DNA of 61,550 nt from Vicinamibacterales bacterium (GTDB lineage: Bacteria; Acidobacteriota; Vicinamibacteria; Vicinamibacterales; UBA8438), in assembly GCA_958296065.1 (NCBI GenBank), contig CATQHX010000043.1:1-61550 (forward strand), written 5' to 3'. The position numbers were made by a program, and so were the translations under genes. The notes beneath the pieces were generated by a model that was given only the letters and a program-made list of their open reading frames with translations, did not search any database and was not told where the DNA came from. Of this stretch, positions 18,554 through 25,950 are shown piece after piece (the stretch's first letter is position 1; each line of letters starts with the position of its first letter).

Positions 18554-18581
18554 GCGGCGCATTCTCTGCGGCGCATTCTCT
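18554..18581. repeat. Two exact tandem copies of a 14-mer next to a -35 element
   Basis: GCGGCGCATTCTCT is repeated exactly at 18554-18567 and 18568-18581. The second copy ends one base before the TTGACA of the promoter at 18583. A direct repeat placed there is typical of an activator or repressor site, though recent duplication without function is also possible. Confidence 0.55.
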
Positions 18582-18582
18582 C

Positions 18583-18612
18583 TTGACACCCCCCCATAGT
18601 TGTGGGTAGATT
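18583..18612 (+). promoter_or_regulatory. Strong candidate sigma-70 promoter for the cytochrome c peroxidase gene
   Basis: A consensus -35 TTGACA (18583-18588) and a -10 TAGATT (18607-18612) are 18 nt apart. Transcription would start near 18620, giving a leader of about 55 nt before the GTG at 18675. The -35 directly abuts the 14-mer tandem repeat. Confidence 0.6.
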
Positions 18613-18674
18613 AGCTTTCCGGTGCCGCGCCCAGGTTCTGTGGAGGGGGGACCGGCACTTAGGGGGGTTTACTC

Positions 18675-19916
18675 GTGCCTAGAATCTTCGGAGCGAAACA
18701 CCTGCTGGTCGCAGCAGCTACGGTCGCCGTACTCCTTTTCATGGAAGTTGGTGCCGTTGGACAAGAAGTTGGTGCCGTTGAACACAGTGTGTCGGCGCTG
18801 CCGTCGACTCAGCAGGGGCCGGGATATAACCCGACGACCCCAGCAAGAGTTGAGCTGGGAAGGCTGCTGTTCTGGGACCCGCTTTTGTCGGGACCCCAAG
18901 ACGTAGCCTGCGCGACGTGCCATCATCCCCAAAACGCCTATGCGGAGGACCGCGACCTGTCGCTCGGCGTGAAGGGCATCGGCCGGGGCCGCTTCCGGCG
19001 TGACGGAATTCTCGTCAAACGCAATAGTCCGACGGTTCTGAACGTTGCTTTCAACGGCATCGATGAATCGGGCCGCTACGACCCGGCGACTGCGCCGGCG
19101 TTCTGGGACAATCGCATCAGGAGCCTCGAATCGCAGGCGCTCGAACCGCTCAAGTCGTTTGAGGAAATGCGAGGGGACACCTACCCGGAGGATGAGGCTG
19201 TCGCGAGAGTGGTGGCGAAGCTCCAGGCCAACGCCGAGTACCCGAGCCTGTTCGCCGGGGCCTTCGGCGGTGAACAGCCGGTCACCGCGGAAAACCTGGG
19301 CAGGGCGATAGCGGCGTTCATGCGGTCGCTGCTGGCCAACAACGCGCCGTTCGACCGCTACATGCGCGGCGACCGTAGCGCCATGACGCGGGAACAGGTC
19401 AGAGGAATGCAGCGCTTCGAGGAGATCGGGTGCATCAGGTGCCACAACGGGCCCATGTTCTCCGATTACAAGCTGCATGTCATGGGCGTGCCCGACAACC
19501 CCGCTCTTGCATCAGGTGCCACAACGCCCGCCTCCGACGGAGGCGCGCAGCACCCTCCTTGCCCGGCAGCTCCTCAGGAGCCGCGTACTGCAGCGTCCCG
19601 AGCAGCGTGCGACAGCTATGCGTTTCGCACGGCGTCGCTGCGAAACCTCGAATTGACCTTCCCATACGGGCACAATGGCATGTTCAGGACGCTGAACGCC
19701 GTCGTGGGGTTCTATGAATCCACCATCGCCGGGGAGTCCCGGAACCCGAACGTCAGCTACGAGGAGCTCGATCCGCTGCTTCGCCAGTTGCAGAACGTGG
19801 ACGAAGAAGACGTGGATCTGATCGAGTTTTTAATTGCTCTGAGCGATGGGTCGTTCGACCGCACGATTCCTGAGCGCGTACCGAGCGGCCTGCCCGTCGG
19901 CGGAAACATTCGATAG
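18675..19916 (+). CDS. Di-haem cytochrome c peroxidase (MauG/CcpA family)
   Basis: This 413-residue exported protein has an N-terminal hydrophobic segment (HLLVAAATVAVLLFMEVGAVG). Its two haem sites are CATCHH (Cys79, Cys82) and CIRCHN (Cys253, Cys256). Family blocks around them are RVELGRLLFWDPLLSG, LVKRNSPTVLNVAFNG, FWDNRIRSLESQALEP, RTASLRNLELTFPYGHNGMF and VDLIEFLIALSDGSFDRT. Members reduce hydrogen peroxide with electrons from small cytochromes, or oxidise protein substrates as MauG does. A 7-residue tandem repeat (EVGAVGQ/EVGAVEH) follows the signal segment. After GVPDNPAL comes a poorly conserved stretch of about 35 residues rich in Pro and Ala, which begins with an out-of-frame copy of the second haem-site DNA. 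Start is GTG. Confidence 0.9.
   Translation: MPRIFGAKHLLVAAATVAVLLFMEVGAVGQEVGAVEHSVSALPSTQQGPGYNPTTPARVELGRLLFWDPLLSGPQDVACATCHHPQNAYAEDRDLSLGVKGIGRGRFRRDGILVKRNSPTVLNVAFNGIDESGRYDPATAPAFWDNRIRSLESQALEPLKSFEEMRGDTYPEDEAVARVVAKLQANAEYPSLFAGAFGGEQPVTAENLGRAIAAFMRSLLANNAPFDRYMRGDRSAMTREQVRGMQRFEEIGCIRCHNGPMFSDYKLHVMGVPDNPALASGATTPASDGGAQHPPCPAAPQEPRTAASRAACDSYAFRTASLRNLELTFPYGHNGMFRTLNAVVGFYESTIAGESRNPNVSYEELDPLLRQLQNVDEEDVDLIEFLIALSDGSFDRTIPERVPSGLPVGGNIR
19431..19526 (+). repeat. Out-of-frame 19-bp duplication of haem-motif DNA inside the peroxidase gene
   Basis: TGCATCAGGTGCCACAACG occurs exactly at 19431-19449, where it encodes the second haem site CIRCHN, and again at 19508-19526, where the shifted frame reads ASGATT. 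The offset of 77 nt is not a multiple of three. The second copy marks the start of the Pro/Ala-rich insert. Confidence 0.8.
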
Positions 19917-19977
19917 AGCAGAGTACGCGCCATCGTGGTCTGCTACCGGCTTGTCGACACCCAATTGGAGGACTCAC

Positions 19978-20673
19978 ATGAAACCGATTTCTCTGTTTGC
20001 ACTCGGCGTGATGGCGGTTGCGATGAGCGCGCCGGCGCAGGCGCAGGTCTATGAGGAGCGCCGGACCCATACGGTAACAGACCCCATCGAAAAGCCGTTG
20101 CTCGCCGCTCCGAACGCGGCTATGGCCAGGAACGCCACGGTCGTCAAGTGGATTCGGAATCCGGCGAAGAGTCCGGAGGATGACGTCACGGCTGCCGACT
20201 TTACGTTTGAAGTTTTGAGGCCCGGCCCCGGCCGTATGGTCTGCTACGACCTGACCGGCTGGCCTGGAGAGCGGCCGTGGTCGGTGGAGTGCACCAGCAG
20301 CGACGCCAACATGGCGCGCATCGCGCAGAATCGAGCGTTCGCGGAGATGGGGGCCAAGGCCCAGCCACTGCTGGCAACGGCCAGTGGAGGCAGGCCCGCC
20401 GGGCGTCCTGTCTTGTCGAGCAGCGGCACCGGAGGGATTAGGGATCTGGTTGTGGCCGCCGGGAAAGACGGAACGCGTGAGCTGCCCGAAGTCGGGACCA
20501 TTTGGTATAACCTCCGGGGCGACAGCCAGGACACCGCCATCTGGCACACGTTTATCGCCATGCCGAACTTCATGGCGGACGAAGTCGGACTGCCGAATGT
20601 TCGCGACGCGGGCGGCGCCTGGCTGATGTTTGAGGGCACGCCGGACGCCCACATCATGATAAGTGGCCGATAA
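19978..20673 (+). CDS. Exported protein of unknown function
   Basis: This 231-residue protein has a clear Sec signal (MKPISLFALGVMAVAMSAPAQAQ) and a GGAGG Shine-Dalgarno before the ATG. I do not recognise its family. It contains ADFTFEVLRPGPGRMVCYDL, a single Cys pair (VCYDLTG...VECTSSD) and a C-terminal block with WHTFIAMPNFMADEVGL and GGAWLMFEGTPDAHIMISGR. The gene lies 61 nt after the cytochrome c peroxidase gene on the same strand and is probably co-transcribed. A periplasmic role connected with the peroxidase is inferred only from position. Confidence 0.8.
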   Translation: MKPISLFALGVMAVAMSAPAQAQVYEERRTHTVTDPIEKPLLAAPNAAMARNATVVKWIRNPAKSPEDDVTAADFTFEVLRPGPGRMVCYDLTGWPGERPWSVECTSSDANMARIAQNRAFAEMGAKAQPLLATASGGRPAGRPVLSSSGTGGIRDLVVAAGKDGTRELPEVGTIWYNLRGDSQDTAIWHTFIAMPNFMADEVGLPNVRDAGGAWLMFEGTPDAHIMISGR

Positions 20674-20716
20674 CCGGCAGAGAGTTTCTCGGCCTCGGGG
20701 TTTTCGGCCACGAATC

Positions 20717-20727
20717 GGGGGGGGGGG
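20717..20727. repeat. Run of 11 G residues between genes
   Basis: Eleven consecutive G on the plus strand lie 62 nt before the ATG at 20789. Tracts of this length slip readily during replication. It lies in the leader or promoter area of the small exported protein gene, so length changes could alter expression; sequencing error in tract length is also possible. Confidence 0.75.
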
Positions 20728-20788
20728 TGTGTGACACCTTCCCCCCATTTCCCGCAGGTTGCGAATGACTTCCCTTTGCGTGAGCTCT

Positions 20789-21130
20789 ATGAAATACCTA
20801 CTGACAGGTCTTCTTGCCTCCGCTCTTCTTGCCTCCGCCACGATGTTTGCAACGCAGAGCAGACAGACTTTCTCAGGCACGATCACCGATGAGGAGTGCC
20901 CCAGCGCCGATCATTCCGGAATGCGGATGGGGTCGACCGACGCTGCCTGCACCATCGCTTGCGTCGAGGACCACACCGTCCCGTTCGTTTTGTTTGACGG
21001 CGAAGCAACCTATCTGTTGAGCGACCAGGACAAATCAAGAGAGTTTGCCGGAAAGAAGGTAGCAGTCGTCGGCACGCTGGACTCCGAGACCCAGACGATC
21101 CAGGTCACTTCAATGGCCGCGGCCAACTGA
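20789..21130 (+). CDS. Small exported protein, OB-fold-like candidate
   Basis: This 113-residue protein has a Sec signal (MKYLLTGLLASALLASATMFA) and a mature part of about 90 residues. The pattern TFSGTITDEECPSADHSG, then CTIACVEDHTVPFVLFDG, then FAGKKVAVVGTLDSETQTIQV resembles small secreted proteins common in Acidobacteriota, with three Cys in the mature part. The 'AGKKVAVVGTLD' strand is typical of OB-like barrels; no enzymatic motif is seen. An upstream ATG at 20759 would put ten extra residues before the signal and is less likely. It lies 115 nt after the gene at 19978, separated by the G tract. Confidence 0.75.
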   Translation: MKYLLTGLLASALLASATMFATQSRQTFSGTITDEECPSADHSGMRMGSTDAACTIACVEDHTVPFVLFDGEATYLLSDQDKSREFAGKKVAVVGTLDSETQTIQVTSMAAAN

Positions 21131-21274
21131 CCTATCGATCCTCCCGGCATCCACACGGTTTTCGAATATTTCCTCATCCGAGCCTCTTGCGAACCCTGCG
21201 AACTGGCCTAATTTCCCCCTCCGGGTGCTTGGGCAGGCGCTGCGGCGTGCCGGGGTTCCTCCAGTTTCTGTTGT

Positions 21275-21705
21275 TGCGCCTCGGTGGTTGCGATGCTCGT
21301 CGCGCTGGCCTGCGGCGGCGCATCGGCGGCGGGTGCGTTCCGCAGCCGGGGCATCGAGCTGATCACCGGCACCGGCCGGGCCTCTCCCGTGACACGGCGT
21401 CTGCGGGCAAGCCTGGTGGCGGGGCAGATCGCGCTGGCCATCGTGCTCCTCGCCGGCGCAGGACTGCTCGCGCGCAGCGTCGGCGCAGTTGCTGGACGAG
21501 GATGGCGGGTACGACGCAGGCCGGGTCGTCACCGCCCGACTGATGTTGGACGACATCCCGTTTCCGGACGACAGCGCGCTCGTGGACTTCGTGAATCGGT
21601 TGTTGGGCGAGGTGCGGGCGCTGCCCACGGTGACCGCGGCGGGGGTAGGCAGCATGCTGCCACCCGCCGACGCCCCAATCTCGATCAATCTCGCCGCCAA
21701 GCGAT
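21275..21705 (+). pseudogene. Internal fragment of an ADOP permease gene, frameshifted
   Basis: One frame reads VVAMLVALACGGASAAGAFR and then RLRASLVAGQIALAIVLLAG; a +1 shifted frame continues QLLDEDGGYDAGRVVTARLM and EVRALPTVTAAGVGSMLPP. Joined at about 21480, these match the linker and second periplasmic domain of ADOP permeases; compare LQVLAAAQIAFAVVVLVSAG in the intact gene at 14799. Both ends are missing, and the fragment stops some 15 nt before the 3' end of ankyrin gene 3, so a rearrangement joined the two. Confidence 0.75.
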
Positions 21706-21718
21706 GCTTGGGCTTCTG

Positions 21719-23239
21719 CTATTCGGTGCCGCCCAGCGAGCGCAGCAGGTTCGCCGTCGGCGTCTGTCCCCGGCTGGCCGCCCAGGCCGCGTAGGCCTCT
21801 CGATAGCGTCCGAGCGCGGCGCCGCCGATGGCCGATCCGTCGGGGGCCTCGGGCGGCGCGAGCGCAACCGCCAGCGGCGTCTGTCCCATCCGGTTGCGCG
21901 CGTTCACGAGCGCGCCGCGCTCGGCGAGGAGCCGGATGACGCTGTCGAACTTGGTGCCCGCCGCCACGTGCAGGGCGGTGTCTCCGGACAGACTGGCGGC
22001 GTTCGGATCCACGCCCAGATCGAACGCAGACCTGACCGTTTCCAGAATCTGCTCTTCCGCGAGCCGGAGTCGAAGCAGCCCTGTGTTTTTCCCACCTGCC
22101 GCGACCATGGCCGCCGTCCGGCCGTCCTGCAGCGGCAGCGACGTGTCGGCGCCGCCCGCCGCCAGGAGTTGCATGATCCGGGTATCGGATCGCCGGGCGG
22201 CCACCACGAACGGCGTCGCGCCGATCAGGAACTTGTCGAAGGCGAACGCACCCCGGTCGTGCTTGAGGAACGAGCCCCGCGTGAGCCGCACGTCCGGATT
22301 GGCGCCGTGGGCCAGAAGCGTCTCCACCAGCACGCTATCGCCGCGCAGCGCGGCCCAATGCAGCGCTGCCTGCCCGGCACCGGCGGCGTCGGGGTCCGCG
22401 CCCCTCTCCAGCAGCACCTCGGCGACCTCGTGGAAGCCGTGCTGGGCCGCGACGACCAGCGGGGTAGTGCCGATTGCGGCCGTGTCGTCGACGGGCGCGC
22501 CTGCGGCCAGCAGGAGCTCGGCCGCGGCCGCGGCCCCGTGCCGCGCGGCGAACAGCAGCGACGTGAAGCCCCCCTGCTCGATCCACACGGTGCCCTCGGT
22601 CTTGCCGAGACTCTTCTGGCAGCACAGCAGAACATGCCGGCGCGATGACTTCGTCCGGGCGTGCGGATCCGCTCCGACTTCCAGCAGGACCCGCGCGACC
22701 TGCGGATGCCGCCGCGCAACGGCCCACATGAGCGCGGTCTGTCCCTGTGCGCCTTCCCTCGCGTCCATGTCGGCGCCGTGGGCGAGCAGCGCCCGTACCG
22801 CGGCGACGTTGCCCTGGCGGGCGGCGATCATCAGCGGTGTGCCGCCGGTGTTCGGCGCGATGTCCGGGTCGGCGCGCGCCTCCAGCAATTTCGAAACCAT
22901 TTCCGCGCTTCCGCCCGTCGTCGCGACCCAGAGCGGGGTGACGCCCAGATCGTTCGTCGCGTCCACGTCCGCGCCGGCCCGGATCAGCAGATCCGCCGCA
23001 TCGAGATCGTTCAGGTGGGCGGCCCAGTGGAGGACGGTGGCGCCGTCGCCCTGCCGCGCATCCACGTCGGCGCCCCGCCCGAGGAGCGCGCGCAACGCGG
23101 GCGCATCGCCGTCCTTGACGGCCTGAATCAACTGGACGTCGGCGGCGCGCGCTGCCGTCGCAAAACTCGCGACGAGCGTCGCAACAAGCACCAGCAGGCC
23201 GACCGACCGACCGCAAGGCCGTTTCGTCGAGATGCGCAT
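21719..23239 (-). CDS. Exported ankyrin-repeat protein 3
   Basis: This 506-residue protein has a Sec signal (RSVGLLVLVATLVASFATAARA). About eleven ankyrin repeats follow: ATVLHWAAHLNDLDAADLL, GVTPLWVATTGGSAEMVSKLL, GQTALMWAVARRHPQVARVLL, QAALHWAALRGDSVLVETLL and DTALHVAAGTKFDSVIRLL. A non-repeat insert of about 30 residues after the fifth repeat contains a vicinal cysteine pair (RHVLLCCQKSLGKTEG) absent from the other two proteins. The ATG at 23239 follows AGGGGGG. The gene diverges from the third DUF1592 gene across a 165-nt gap, mirroring the arrangement at 8936/10852. Its role is probably partner binding outside the cytoplasm. Confidence 0.92.
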   Translation of the reverse strand: MRISTKRPCGRSVGLLVLVATLVASFATAARAADVQLIQAVKDGDAPALRALLGRGADVDARQGDGATVLHWAAHLNDLDAADLLIRAGADVDATNDLGVTPLWVATTGGSAEMVSKLLEARADPDIAPNTGGTPLMIAARQGNVAAVRALLAHGADMDAREGAQGQTALMWAVARRHPQVARVLLEVGADPHARTKSSRRHVLLCCQKSLGKTEGTVWIEQGGFTSLLFAARHGAAAAAELLLAAGAPVDDTAAIGTTPLVVAAQHGFHEVAEVLLERGADPDAAGAGQAALHWAALRGDSVLVETLLAHGANPDVRLTRGSFLKHDRGAFAFDKFLIGATPFVVAARRSDTRIMQLLAAGGADTSLPLQDGRTAAMVAAGGKNTGLLRLRLAEEQILETVRSAFDLGVDPNAASLSGDTALHVAAGTKFDSVIRLLAERGALVNARNRMGQTPLAVALAPPEAPDGSAIGGAALGRYREAYAAWAASRGQTPTANLLRSLGGTE

Positions 23240-23364
23240 GTTCGTGCCCCCCTGTACCGCGACTCGACGCGTAGCGACCGGGAAACCCGGCAGTTCGCCG
23301 AGTCTAACACGGGCGCTGCGTGGGGCCTGCCATCGAAAAAGGCTGCGCTTCCCTTGGAGTGCGA

Positions 23365-23373
23365 TGCTATTAT
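23365..23373 (+). promoter_or_regulatory. Candidate extended -10 promoter of cassette 3
   Basis: TGCTATTAT is an extended -10 element (TGn plus TATTAT, one mismatch to consensus) 31 nt before the ATG at 23405. It sits in the short gap to the divergent ankyrin gene 3. No good -35 was found. Confidence 0.4.
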
Positions 23374-23404
23374 GCGGACTGGCTATCTGCAGGGAGGCGA
23401 AGAC

Positions 23405-25876
23405 ATGTCGCGCTGGCGCTCCGTTGGCGGGCTGATGGCGGCGGCGTGGTTCGCTCTTCTTTCCCCGCTCGGAGCAAACCAGACGGCTTCCTCGCGGCCG
23501 CAGGTTTCACCGGTGGAACCCTCTCCGCTGCGTCCCGTACTGAACCGCTACTGCGTCGGTTGCCACAATGACCGGCTACTGACCGCGGACCTTTCCTTGG
23601 AGGCGATGGACGCGGTCCACGTCGCCGGAGGCGCGGAGGTGTGGGAGGAGGTCATCCGCAAGCTCCGCAGCGGCGCGATGCCGCCGCCGGGCCGGCCGCG
23701 GCCCGACGCGACTGTCGTGGAGGACGTGCTCGCGTGGCTCGAGACGGAGCTGGACGGCGCCGCCGCGCTCGATCCCGACCCGGGCCGGACGGACAGCGTG
23801 CACCGGCTCAATCGCGCCGAATATCGGAACGCGATTCGCGATCTGCTGGCGCTGGACGTCGACGTGACGTCGCTGCTGCCGGCCGACAGCGCGGACGAGC
23901 ACGGTTTCGACAACATCGCCAGCATGCTGTCGGTCTCGCCGACCCTGCTGGACCGGTATCTGTCGGCGGCGCGGAGGCTGAGCCGGCTGGCGGTCGGACT
24001 TCCGCCGGGCGCCCCCACCACCGAGGAATACCGGGTTCGGCTCGATCAGGACGAGTATCTGGGCGAGGACCTGCCGTTCGGCTCGCGCGGTGGCGCCGCC
24101 ATTCGCCATCTTTTTCCGGTCGATGGCGAGTACGTCATCGACGTCCGGTTGTACCGTCAGTTGTTCGACGTGGTCGTCGGGCTCGGGTCGCCGCACGAGG
24201 TGGAGATCCGGGTGGATGGCGAGCGGATTCTGTCTTCGGTCGTCGGCGGCGAAGAGACCGGCGGCGCCCCGCCGGCCGGATTCGTCGGCGACATCTTCGG
24301 AAGTCCGGCGTGGGAGGAGTACGCGCGGAACGCCGACGCGGCTCTCGAAGTGCGGTTCCCGGCGAAGGCCGGCTGGCGTCTGGTGACCGTTTCGTTCCTG
24401 GGACGTCCGACCGAGGTCGAGGACGGCGTTCCCCACCCGCCGCGCTACCCCGAACGTGACGAGTCGCTCGAGAGCAACCCGTGGGTGCACACCGTCGCCA
24501 TCCGTGGCCCATACGGCGTGTCGGGCCCGGGAGACACCCCGAGCCGTCGCAAGATCTTCTCTTGCCGCCCGGCCGAGCTGCGCGAGGAGGAGCCCTGCGC
24601 CGAGCGGATTCTCACGGCGCTCGCCGGCGAGGCGTATCGCCGGCCCGCGACGGAACGCGAGGTGCGGACGCTCCTGCGGTTCTACGAGGAGGGTCGCCGC
24701 GACGGCGCGTTCGATGACGGTATCCAGTTCGCGCTGGAGCGGCTCCTGACCGACCCGAAGTTCCTGTTCCGCATTGAGAGGGAGCCGGTCGACCTCGCCC
24801 CGGGGACGGTGTATGCCGTCAGCGATCTCGAGCTCGCATCGCGCCTCTCGTTCTTCCTGTGGAGCAGCATTCCCGACGCCGAGCTGCTCGCCGCGGCGGC
24901 CCGCGGCGAACTCGGCGCTCCCGACCAGCTCGAACAGCAGGTGCGGCGCATGCTTGCCGACGACCGCTCGCAGGCTCTGGCAGACAACTTCGTCGGCCAG
25001 TGGCTGCTGTTGCGCAACCTGTCGAGCGCGGCGCCGGACCCGAATGCCTTTCCCGGTTTCGACGAGAACCTGCGCGAGGCATTCGAGCGGGAGACCAGGT
25101 TGTTCGTCGAGAGCATGTTCCGGGAAGACCGGAGCGTGGTCGACCTCCTGCGCGCGAACTACACGTTCCTGAACGAGAGGCTGGCGCGGCACTACGGCGT
25201 CCCGAACGTGTACGGCAGCCACTTCCGGCGCGTGACTTTCGGCGACGACGAGCCTCGCGGCGGGTTGCTCGGCCAGGGGAGCTTTCTGACGGTGACGTCG
25301 TATCCGAATCGAACGTCTCCGGTGCTGAGGGGCCGCTGGGTCCTCGAGAGCCTCCTGGGCACGCCGCCGCCCTCGCCGCCGGCGGACGTGCCGGGCCTCC
25401 CGGACCGGGGCGAAGGCGGCCGGCCCGCGTCGGTCCGCGAGCGGCTGGAACGGCATCGCGAGAGCCCCGCGTGCGCCACCTGTCACGCACCGATGGATCC
25501 CTTGGGGTTCGCGCTGGAGAACTTCGATGCGGTGGGCGGCTGGCGCGACGCCGAGGCCGGAACGCCCGTGGACAGCTCGGCCGTACTGCCCGACGGAACG
25601 CGATTTCGGGGCCCGGCCGGACTCCGCGCGTTCCTGGTGGCTCAGCGCCGCCAGTTCGTCGAAGCGATGACCGAGAAGCTGCTGGCGTATGCCTTGGGCC
25701 GCCGGCTCGAGTACTACGATCGTCCGACGGTGCGCGGCATCGTGCGGGAAGCCGCGGCGGGCGACCATCGCCTGTCCGATATCGTTCTGGGCATCGTCCG
25801 GAGCCCGGCGTTCCAGATGCGGCGCGCGGCCCCGGATCCTTCACCGACACGGTCGGCGGCCGCGGCCAACCCCTGA
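23405..25876 (+). CDS. Exported c-type cytochrome of the DUF1592/PSD class (cassette 3)
   Basis: This 823-residue protein has a Sec signal (SVGGLMAAAWFALLSPLGANQ). Haem sites are YCVGCH (Cys50, Cys53) near the N-terminus and CATCHAPMDPLGFALENFD (Cys690) near the C-terminus. The conserved blocks RLNRAEYRNAIRDLLALDVD, EAYRRPATEREVRTLLRFY and LASRLSFFLWSSIPDAELL lie in the same order as in the other two copies. The proline hinge is altered to TPPPSPPADVP. A GGGAGG Shine-Dalgarno precedes the ATG. DUF1592-class proteins have no proven function; two c-type haems and export suggest electron transfer. The DUF1552 partner follows after 74 nt. Confidence 0.92.
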   Translation: MSRWRSVGGLMAAAWFALLSPLGANQTASSRPQVSPVEPSPLRPVLNRYCVGCHNDRLLTADLSLEAMDAVHVAGGAEVWEEVIRKLRSGAMPPPGRPRPDATVVEDVLAWLETELDGAAALDPDPGRTDSVHRLNRAEYRNAIRDLLALDVDVTSLLPADSADEHGFDNIASMLSVSPTLLDRYLSAARRLSRLAVGLPPGAPTTEEYRVRLDQDEYLGEDLPFGSRGGAAIRHLFPVDGEYVIDVRLYRQLFDVVVGLGSPHEVEIRVDGERILSSVVGGEETGGAPPAGFVGDIFGSPAWEEYARNADAALEVRFPAKAGWRLVTVSFLGRPTEVEDGVPHPPRYPERDESLESNPWVHTVAIRGPYGVSGPGDTPSRRKIFSCRPAELREEEPCAERILTALAGEAYRRPATEREVRTLLRFYEEGRRDGAFDDGIQFALERLLTDPKFLFRIEREPVDLAPGTVYAVSDLELASRLSFFLWSSIPDAELLAAAARGELGAPDQLEQQVRRMLADDRSQALADNFVGQWLLLRNLSSAAPDPNAFPGFDENLREAFERETRLFVESMFREDRSVVDLLRANYTFLNERLARHYGVPNVYGSHFRRVTFGDDEPRGGLLGQGSFLTVTSYPNRTSPVLRGRWVLESLLGTPPPSPPADVPGLPDRGEGGRPASVRERLERHRESPACATCHAPMDPLGFALENFDAVGGWRDAEAGTPVDSSAVLPDGTRFRGPAGLRAFLVAQRRQFVEAMTEKLLAYALGRRLEYYDRPTVRGIVREAAAGDHRLSDIVLGIVRSPAFQMRRAAPDPSPTRSAAAANP

Positions 25877-25950
25877 GGGATGCCGGCCGCCATGCAGACC
25901 TTCGTTCAACCGGCGCGGAACGCGGTGCAACCGAAGCGGAGAGCCCGACC

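Noticed and set aside
23576..25768. Long minus-strand open frame opposite the third DUF1592 gene
   Set aside because: Antisense to a strongly supported gene and without protein-like features.
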